Shown here: piece after piece, positions 58,028-64,000 of the stretch
Position numbering within the stretch: the stretch's first letter is position 1
How the letters are laid out: each line of letters opens with the position of its first letter
Assembly: GCA_951394405.1 (NCBI GenBank)
Contig: OX596341.1
Span: forward strand, 372,001-436,000
DNA: 64,000 nt
Direction: 5' to 3'
DNA from: Coprinellus micaceus
Taxonomy: Eukaryota > Basidiomycota > Agaricomycetes > Agaricales > Psathyrellaceae
Program-made: the position numbers and the translations under genes
The notes under the pieces: model-generated
The model's database searches: none
Told to the model about the DNA's origin: nothing
What the model saw: only the letters and a program-made list of their open reading frames with translations

Positions 58028-60084
58028 TCACCTGAATCTCGCTATGCAGTACGTGCTGCGGTACCCAGAACCAACAGGCCTGAGAAGTGCGGTAACATAG
58101 ACAGCCTTCTCGTCTCCGGATGGGGGGAAGTTTCCTTCCACCAGGCGCCAGTCGGACGGGTATTTGCCTGATACATAGTCGGTAACGAGGGACTCGAATC
58201 GGGGTCGGAGATATTCCTGAGGGAAGGTCGTGGGCGAGGTCCAACTACGACCCCAGTACATGTCAATGCCAGAGAAATGATGGTCATGAGCGCTTCCACT
58301 ATCCTCGGGCATCCAGCCGAAGTGAAAAACGGGTAGCAAGGAGCAGTCGGCATACTGAGGGCGAGCCTCCTCAGCGTACGTGACTTCCAGGAGTGTGGCG
58401 TGGGACCCACGAGTCCTGTTATCATAGGTCATCCCCCGATGTTGTCGATCTATGAGATGAGAGACATGAAGAGGGTGCCATGAAGAATACGTGACGACAT
58501 ACCAGCATAGATCCGGGTGGCGTGGGGGCACTCCTTCTGGTGCCAGCTTTGCCAGTCGACCTCCTGGCATATGACGGAGCAGTATATCACTGATGTGCAT
58601 CCCCCGCATTGCTTCAGCTGCGCCTTGGAGGTAGCCGTGGTGCCATCGCACTATGGAGGTAGATTGGCATTAGGATGGCGCAGGAGTTATGGAAGGAAAA
58701 CGGGTCCACGCACCGAAGGATTATCGCATATATGTTCCGGGGGCCTTTCCACAAGAGCTTCGCTTGCCGCCTTCGCCCTTGTCCAAGCCCTCCCAAATGT
58801 ATTCCAGTGAGTAACGTCTACTGGACACGAGGTCTTGACTTCGACGAGGGAGATGTCCCCAAAGCAGGTCGGGTGGACGAGGGCCGGGTAGGCCAGCAGG
58901 CTGGCCAAGTTTTGCATCATTCCTTGCGGAATTGCGTCCGACATCTCGTCGTTGAGGGTGAAGATGGACTGGAAGAACGTCTCAAGGAAGTTCCCGGCTC
59001 CAAGTATGCGCCAGTTTTTGTGTGGATGGCGGGGAGAATCCGCGATCGCCATCGACAGCATTCTGTTGACGATAGGCATACAGAGCAGGGAGCGGATCTT
59101 GGCACAACCTTTAAAGCTCTGGGCAAAGCATGATGTTATCGTTCGCCAAGCACGGCAGAAGTGGAGCAGGAAGAGTGTCTTGTGGAAGCCATGGCGGTAG
59201 ACAGTGCTTGATGTCCAGAGCTTGTCGGTTAGCTCGACAAGCCGGAGGAGGGACCAGGCCCACCCCATAGTATTCGGATTTGAACCGGAGTCCCCTCGAA
59301 TGACCCTGTCCATGAGACATTGGAGAAACTCTTGACGAGGGGTCTTCCCGCCGCAACGTGAAAGAAAGGTCTCCCGCGATGGGTCGGTATGCACGACTGT
59401 GTGAGCCAGAGAGATAATGGGGCATCCATGCTCCGTAGATAAGTCGATGGCGCGCATAATACCGTTCTCATCTCTGGAAGACTCTCCACTCCAGAGTTCG
59501 AGAAAGAGGTCGATGAATGGGTCGGATGATAGGAGAGCCTCGCAGCACGATTCGTCGACTGCCAGGAGGTTGAGGAGGAGCTGCGCTTGCATTGGGTACC
59601 TCTTCTGGTTTGTCTCAAATGAGTTGCCCAGCTCCTCTCCAGGGAGGCTTGGCAGCCCGCTTCGCATACAAAATTGAATCCAACGGCAAAAAACACCGCC
59701 ATATTCCAGTATGTTCGCAATGACGGCCGCCTTGACAGTTGGCTTCATGCAAACCTGGTTGGCGACAATACTCCAAAAGAGATTGATACATAGAGCGGGT
59801 GGGAGTGCAGTGATGGCGCCTTTGTACATCTTGAGGCTCTCTCGCTTGAGGTCGGATAACGGCGGAACTGGACGCAGAGTCATATTCTGGAAGAGGATGT
59901 CGACCACTTCGGGGGTTGTACTTCGGGGAGTGGCCAATATGATCGTTTTCATGGCCTCGATCCCGGCGATGTCTCCTCCGCGAGCCATTGAGAGGACCTG
60001 CCGACGAAAATGAGTACAAAGCAAGCAGCAAGGTATGCCACGTCAACAGTGTACCTCAGAGTGAATGGGCTTGTTTCGTGACAT
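58028..60084 (-). CDS. MYND zinc-finger protein, copy D
   Basis: Exons 60084-60055 (MSRNKPIHSE), 59997-58714, 58650-58503 and 58449-58028. Exon 2 (428 codons) has the family landmarks FIDLFLELWSGESSRDENG and SRETFLSRCGGKTPRQ. The finger reads ICDNPS|CDGTTATS, QCGGCTSVIYCSVICQEVDWQSWHQKEC, with all eight ligands in the C-x4-C-x13-C-x2-C-x5-C-x3-C-x8-H-x3-C pattern. The C-terminal exon continues MTYDNRTRGSHATLLEVTYA, PRFESLVTDYVSGKYPSDW, RLVEGNFPP and VGSGYRSTYCIARFR. A tandem GATA element lies 180 bp upstream of the start. Intact; role unknown. Confidence 0.84.
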
Positions 60085-60263
60085 TTATCTCAGTGTTAAG
60101 CCCCCGAATTGACTGTGTTGTGAGGCCTTCGTGTGTAGGGGGGATTAGTCGGAGAAGGATCGAAATCCTGCTTTGGAGGTTAGAACTGGTTAGAAGCAAG
60201 TCGCGTTGATGCGGCATTTTTATCTCAGAACAATGATCGGTGGGCGCCAATCACTGACGGCCG

Positions 60264-60277
60264 TCTTATCTTATCTC
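60264..60277 (-). promoter_or_regulatory. Tandem GATA element upstream of MYND D
   Basis: Minus strand GAGATAAGATAAGA, 180 bp upstream of the MYND D start codon, in the gene's orientation. Confidence 0.5.
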
Positions 60278-60279
60278 GA

Positions 60280-61065
60280 CATCCCTTCTACACCGTGCCT
60301 TCGCCAGACAGTGACACAGTACACCGAACAGGTGGTTCTCAGGAGACACCTTGGACGACCGCCCAAAGGGGAAAATGGGCATCGTCACGGTGTAGGGCTT
60401 CTAAGGGCCCGGACGACGTATTCTTGGCGACTGGTGAGAATTCATAAACAGGCCGTCGTCGAAACAGGAAGACGAATGCAAATGCCCCTTGCGTGGGTAA
60501 GCACCTGGCCATTATATCTGTTATAGTACATTACGACCTCAAACGACGATGTTCAACGGTGGACGCTAACGGTTACGGGCCACCGAATGACCCGGAGCCG
60601 TGACGCTCGTACCCGTACGAAAATGACGAAGGAGGTCAAAGGTGGGAGGGTGTGTGATTGACCTTGAAGTAAGCGATGAAAGATCGTATCTGGGATCATG
60701 TCGCTCATGCTGCAATTTGTTGGCGAATATCGTGTACTACAAAAGTGTACGCTTTCTGGGCATTGCACCAAGGATGCGGTGAGATGGGGTGAACAGACGA
60801 TTCTGGTTCTAACTGGAGGGACTTAGAAACCCCTAGAATCTGATACGAAACAAAGAGTATGTGTACACACGCACTAGCAGCCAAGCCCAAGTCGGGCGCC
60901 ATTGGCTTATATGGTTTGCTCTATCTTATTTGCCGCTCACATCAGCGTGGATAACCGTTCATACGAGGTAACACATTTCTTTCTGTGCGCATCGTAATAA
61001 ACAACGCTACTTACGCAGTCCACATTTTCGAAAAACTTCAGTTTGTTCCTTGACCTGGTGCGAGA
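60280..61065. other. Intergenic between MYND D and F-box gene
   Basis: Short ORFs without domains on both strands. Divergent promoter region of the two flanking genes. Confidence 0.4.
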
Positions 61066-61069
61066 TGCA

Positions 61070-61088
61070 GATAAGATAAGATAAGATT
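61070..61088 (+). promoter_or_regulatory. Triple GATA element upstream of F-box gene
   Basis: GATAAGATAAGATAAGATT, three abutting GATAAG units plus a fourth GAT, 72 bp before the start codon and in the same orientation as the F-box gene. Confidence 0.5.
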
Positions 61089-61159
61089 GCATCGGTCGAT
61101 AGCTAGCGCACACACCGTTTCACGCAGGCATTTGTCGTTCCTTGGTCATACCCGCCACC

Positions 61160-62870
61160 ATGGAACAGTCCTCTCCCTTCACTCCATACCTCGGCACCAA
61201 CTACGTACCGACAGATAGGGAAACCCATCTACTCGAGTACCTCATCGCGGAGAGGAAAGTCAGAGCGAACGCACTCACCTCCAAAATCGAGGACGCAAGA
61301 TTAGCGCTAGCTGCTCTGGAAGCCGAGCGTGCTACCGTTTTCCAGTCAGCAGAAGACCACGCCCAGCTTCTTTCGCCAGTCAGGCGAGCGCCCCATGATG
61401 TGCTGAGCGCGATCTTCTTGTGCTGCCGGGACCTTATGGACGAGCCAGCAAACACGTCTCCGTCATCCTAAGCCACGTCTCCCAGGAGTGGAGACGCTTG
61501 GCTCTGGGTACGCCCGCTCTTTGGACGAGAATCCGTGTAGTCATCCCAGGTATACATACCGTATGGAGACTCGGAGAGGCGTACGAGCAGTGGTGCAGGA
61601 AACTCGAGTACAGGCTCGAGTACAGGCGGGAACAGGCGATTGTCTGGGTCCGGAGATCGTCGAGATCCCCCATCCGGATCGAGATTGAGAACTCTCCGAA
61701 CGAACATAGGGCATTGGAGGGCCAATACGGGGTGCTGGCTCAAGCGGAATACAAGGTTCTGGTTGACGCCATCTGTGCGTCCTCCTCCAGGTGGCTGGAT
61801 GTGAACATCACTTTCTTCTATGACTCAATCACGCAGCCCCTCGTCGACCTTTTCGATCGACCACCTCAAGAATTTTCCGTGCTTCGATCGCTTCGGGTGT
61901 GCATCTATCTTGACAGATATAACCCCAGTCCAACCTCAGATGCTTCTCTGCAGAGGATAACTTCCGGTGGTATTTTTGCAACCCCTTCTCTCCGTTCCGT
62001 ATTAATGGGGGGAACCTGGGGAGATATTGACGTCGCGAAGAGGGGATCTACCCTCCCAATATGGCAATACGTCACTCACTTCACCGTCCAGTCAGACGAA
62101 GGTGTCCCATCGGCATATAGACGCTGCCTCTCCGGACTCAGGACATTGTACATGTTCAAGTCGCTTCCCCAGCTGTCTGAGTGCCAACTGGAACTTGTGG
62201 GCGGATCCGGCATCCCCACCCCTGTCGAACCAGCCCCGATATCCCTCCCAAATCTCACCAAATTGGCCCTGACCGGTTTCCCTCCTGCATACGGTTTCGC
62301 GGCGTCCCTCGATCTTCCTTCTCTAAAGCAACTGGACCTCGCATTCTACGGTGTCGACACACCCCACCTTTCGCAAACGGAGTCCGACGACGGGGCGCTC
62401 GAGCTCCTCCAGCGCTTTGGACATCAGCTCCAAGTGGTTACACTTTATCCACGCTCTATCTCACCCATGTCTCTGCGCCAATACCTTCAACTCCTCCCGA
62501 ACGTCGTGAGCTTGGAGACAACTTGGAGATCCACGGTACGGACGTCAGGAAGTCAGCACCTTCGACTACACCTATCATCAGCATCTCGTCTCACCTCATT
62601 CAACAACGCTTGATCTGCCCCATGCTCGAGTCGCTGAAGGTTCTGATCCAAGCAACCCCAGAACAAGCCCCGGTGGAAAGGGCGTTAACTGAAGTCGTGG
62701 CTCAAAGGAGGGTGGCTGGAGGGGCCGCACTTCTCCGTAATGTCCGGATTTTATTTGGGGCTCCAGAGCCAAAGTTTAACATCCAGCGGGAGTTGGTGGA
62801 GAGGAGTGTGGACCTCGACGCCTGTGATTTTGTTGTTGAGTATGGACGTCGTTCGCTGCTGCCCTATTAG
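61160..62870 (+). pseudogene. F-box / leucine-rich-repeat-like protein with two frame breaks
   Basis: The start lies in a perfect GCCACCATGG context. MEQSSPFTPYLGTNYVPTDR leads into a coiled coil (ARLALAALEAERATVFQSAE) and the F-box: PVRRAPHDVLSAIFLCCRDL, then after a one-base frame change near 61440, VILSHVSQEWRRLALGTPALW. The long middle frame to 62613 is LRR-like (LPQLSECQLELVGG, SLPNLTKLALTG, LDLPSLKQLDLAF). A second frame change around 62520-62580 is needed to reach LIQQRLICPMLESLKVLIQA and the end RRSLLPY at 62870. Both breaks have the same sign, and no intron of normal length fits the first one. F-box proteins of this mushroom family are thought to recruit targets to SCF ubiquitin ligases. 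Two sequencing errors would be the alternative to a young pseudogene. Confidence 0.7.
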
Positions 62871-62879
62871 AATCTTGCC

Positions 62880-63314
62880 CTATCCTCCTCTGAACCTTCC
62901 CTCACGTATTCACTCTCTTCGTACCCTTCCGTACGGTGACGGGATGGCAATCCTAAACGTTCGTAACAGTCATGAGATTAAATATCCTATCTAGACCCGT
63001 GTCGATATGGGTTGGGTAGAGGGCTTGTGCTAGAGGTATTGGTAGGGAGAGGCATGTAAGCGAGCAATCGTGAATGGAGATGAACCGAGAAAGCCGTAAA
63101 TCGGGCGGTATCGTAAATGGAGGGAAGGCGACGGAAGTAGAGCTAAATGAAGCAGAAAGGTGGTGGGTATCATACAGTGACGTAGAAGCGTAGGGGAGAG
63201 GCATATAGAACGAAAGGGGTGCAGTGCATGGAGAGAGGGAAGCCGAGATCGTACATCCGTCGCGTAGAGTATAAGAAGGGGAAGTCAAAAGACCCAGGAG
63301 CGGCCCAATTACCC
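62880..63314. other. Intergenic, convergent 3' ends
   Basis: No coding signal; contains the 3' ends of the F-box gene and of the minus-strand gene to the right. Confidence 0.45.
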
Positions 63315-64000
63315 TCAAGCCCCAGCAGCCTTCGTCTCCCTCCCGTGCCCATGTCCGTGCCCCAACAACTTCTTCAACCCCTGCCCGAACCTATGCCTCC
63401 TCCCACCGCTCCCCGCGCTTCCGTTACTCGCACTACCTCCGCTTCCAGAGGTGTCTTGGGTGTCGGTCTTTTCGATCTTCATACCGCGGGTGCCGTTAGG
63501 CGCAGGGGTGGGTGCGGGAGTAGATTCAGCCTTGGTAGGAGCGGGTACGGTAGCCTCGGACTTGGGGGCTTCAGCGGCGGGGGTAGACGTTGACTCGGCT
63601 TGAAGGGTGGGTGCAGCTCTGAAAAGCGAAGAGGGAAGAGGTAATAGGTTATTATTCCGTTCTCGACATACAACACGGGAGTAGATAGGGAAGGAGGAGG
63701 AGATAAGAAGGCGAGCGAAGGGCGCACTGATACATGGGTAGGACTATTTGAAGGACTTTTGAAGTAGTCTCATATGTCTTGGTGAGGGAAGGAAGGAACG
63801 GAGGGCATGGAATGATGGAGGGGAAGAAGAAAAGTGAGGGCATGAAGAAAGGAAGTGAAGGATTTCATAGCAGGAGAGAACACCATCATCAATAACACCA
63901 AAGCTCCCTCCTCAACACCTATCCCGCATCAAGAAGATACTCACTCCTTAGTGGGCCTGATGGGCTCAGCCCTTGGCGCCTTGTCGAGCGTCGACCAGGT
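63315..64000 (-). CDS. 3' end of a low-complexity protein gene, cut by window edge
   Basis: Two exons can be read on the minus strand: 64000-63945 (TWSTLDKAPRAEPIRPTKE) and 63618-63315, joined by a GTGAGT...CTTTTCAG intron of 326 nt that keeps the frame. The last exon is Ala/Pro/Thr rich (APTLQAESTSTPAAEAPKSE, PAPTKAESTPAPTPAP), then Gly/Ser rich, and ends with a basic amphipathic segment RFGQGLKKLLGHGHGHGR and RETKAAGA. The intron is long for this genome, so a further exon inside it is possible. Nothing can be said about function from this part. Confidence 0.6.

Overview
The window is genomic DNA of a filamentous basidiomycete, most likely a wood- or litter-decaying Agaricomycete. Genes are split by many introns of about 50-60 nt with GT-AG borders. 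There is an AA9 lytic polysaccharide monooxygenase, an aryl-alcohol-oxidase-like GMC oxidoreductase, and the BTB, MYND and F-box paralogues that mushrooms expand. No rRNA, convincing tRNA or CRISPR was seen. Exon borders given here were read by eye from frame continuity, splice consensus and comparison between paralogues.

Layout. 1-11.6 kb is gene-poor and decayed: three copies of a ~300 bp dispersed repeat, a reverse-transcriptase relic, and a minus-strand relic of the general transcription factor subunit TAF2 that carries a nested piece of an alpha/beta-hydrolase gene. 11.6-15.5 kb holds a divergent MYND/BTB gene pair. 15.7-30.9 kb is the ordinary gene-dense part: AA9 LPMO, a small secreted protein, a very large alpha/beta-hydrolase-domain gene, an aldo/keto reductase and a small conserved hypothetical. 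30.9-37.5 kb is decayed again. 37.5-41.3 kb holds a second BTB/MYND pair in inverted orientation relative to the first. 42-52.5 kb carries a secreted SnoaL-like protein, two unassigned proteins, a hotdog-type thioesterase and the GMC oxidoreductase. 53.4-60.1 kb carries two more MYND genes and one decayed MYND copy, followed by a frameshifted F-box gene and, at the right edge, the 3' end of an Ala/Pro/Gly-rich protein gene.

The strongest theme is a local family of MYND proteins: four gene-length copies and two likely relics. All four share one architecture: a 9-10 codon first exon, a ~1.3 kb helical exon, a 148-nt MYND exon and a C-terminal exon. The zinc finger starts with an unusual C-x4-C pair that is split by a phase-0 intron. 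Two copies sit head to head with BTB genes. A tandem GATA element (GATAAGATAAG) lies upstream, in the same orientation, of three MYND genes, of the F-box gene and of a secreted-protein-like ORF. MYND copy B has a nonsense codon and a frameshift, so the family is turning over.

The metabolic genes (AA9, GMC oxidoreductase, aldo/keto reductase, thioesterase) are not arranged as an evident biosynthetic cluster. The AA9 and GMC enzymes would act outside the cell; an AA9 enzyme needs reductant and peroxide, which GMC oxidases can supply, but they lie 34 kb apart and any coordination is inference.
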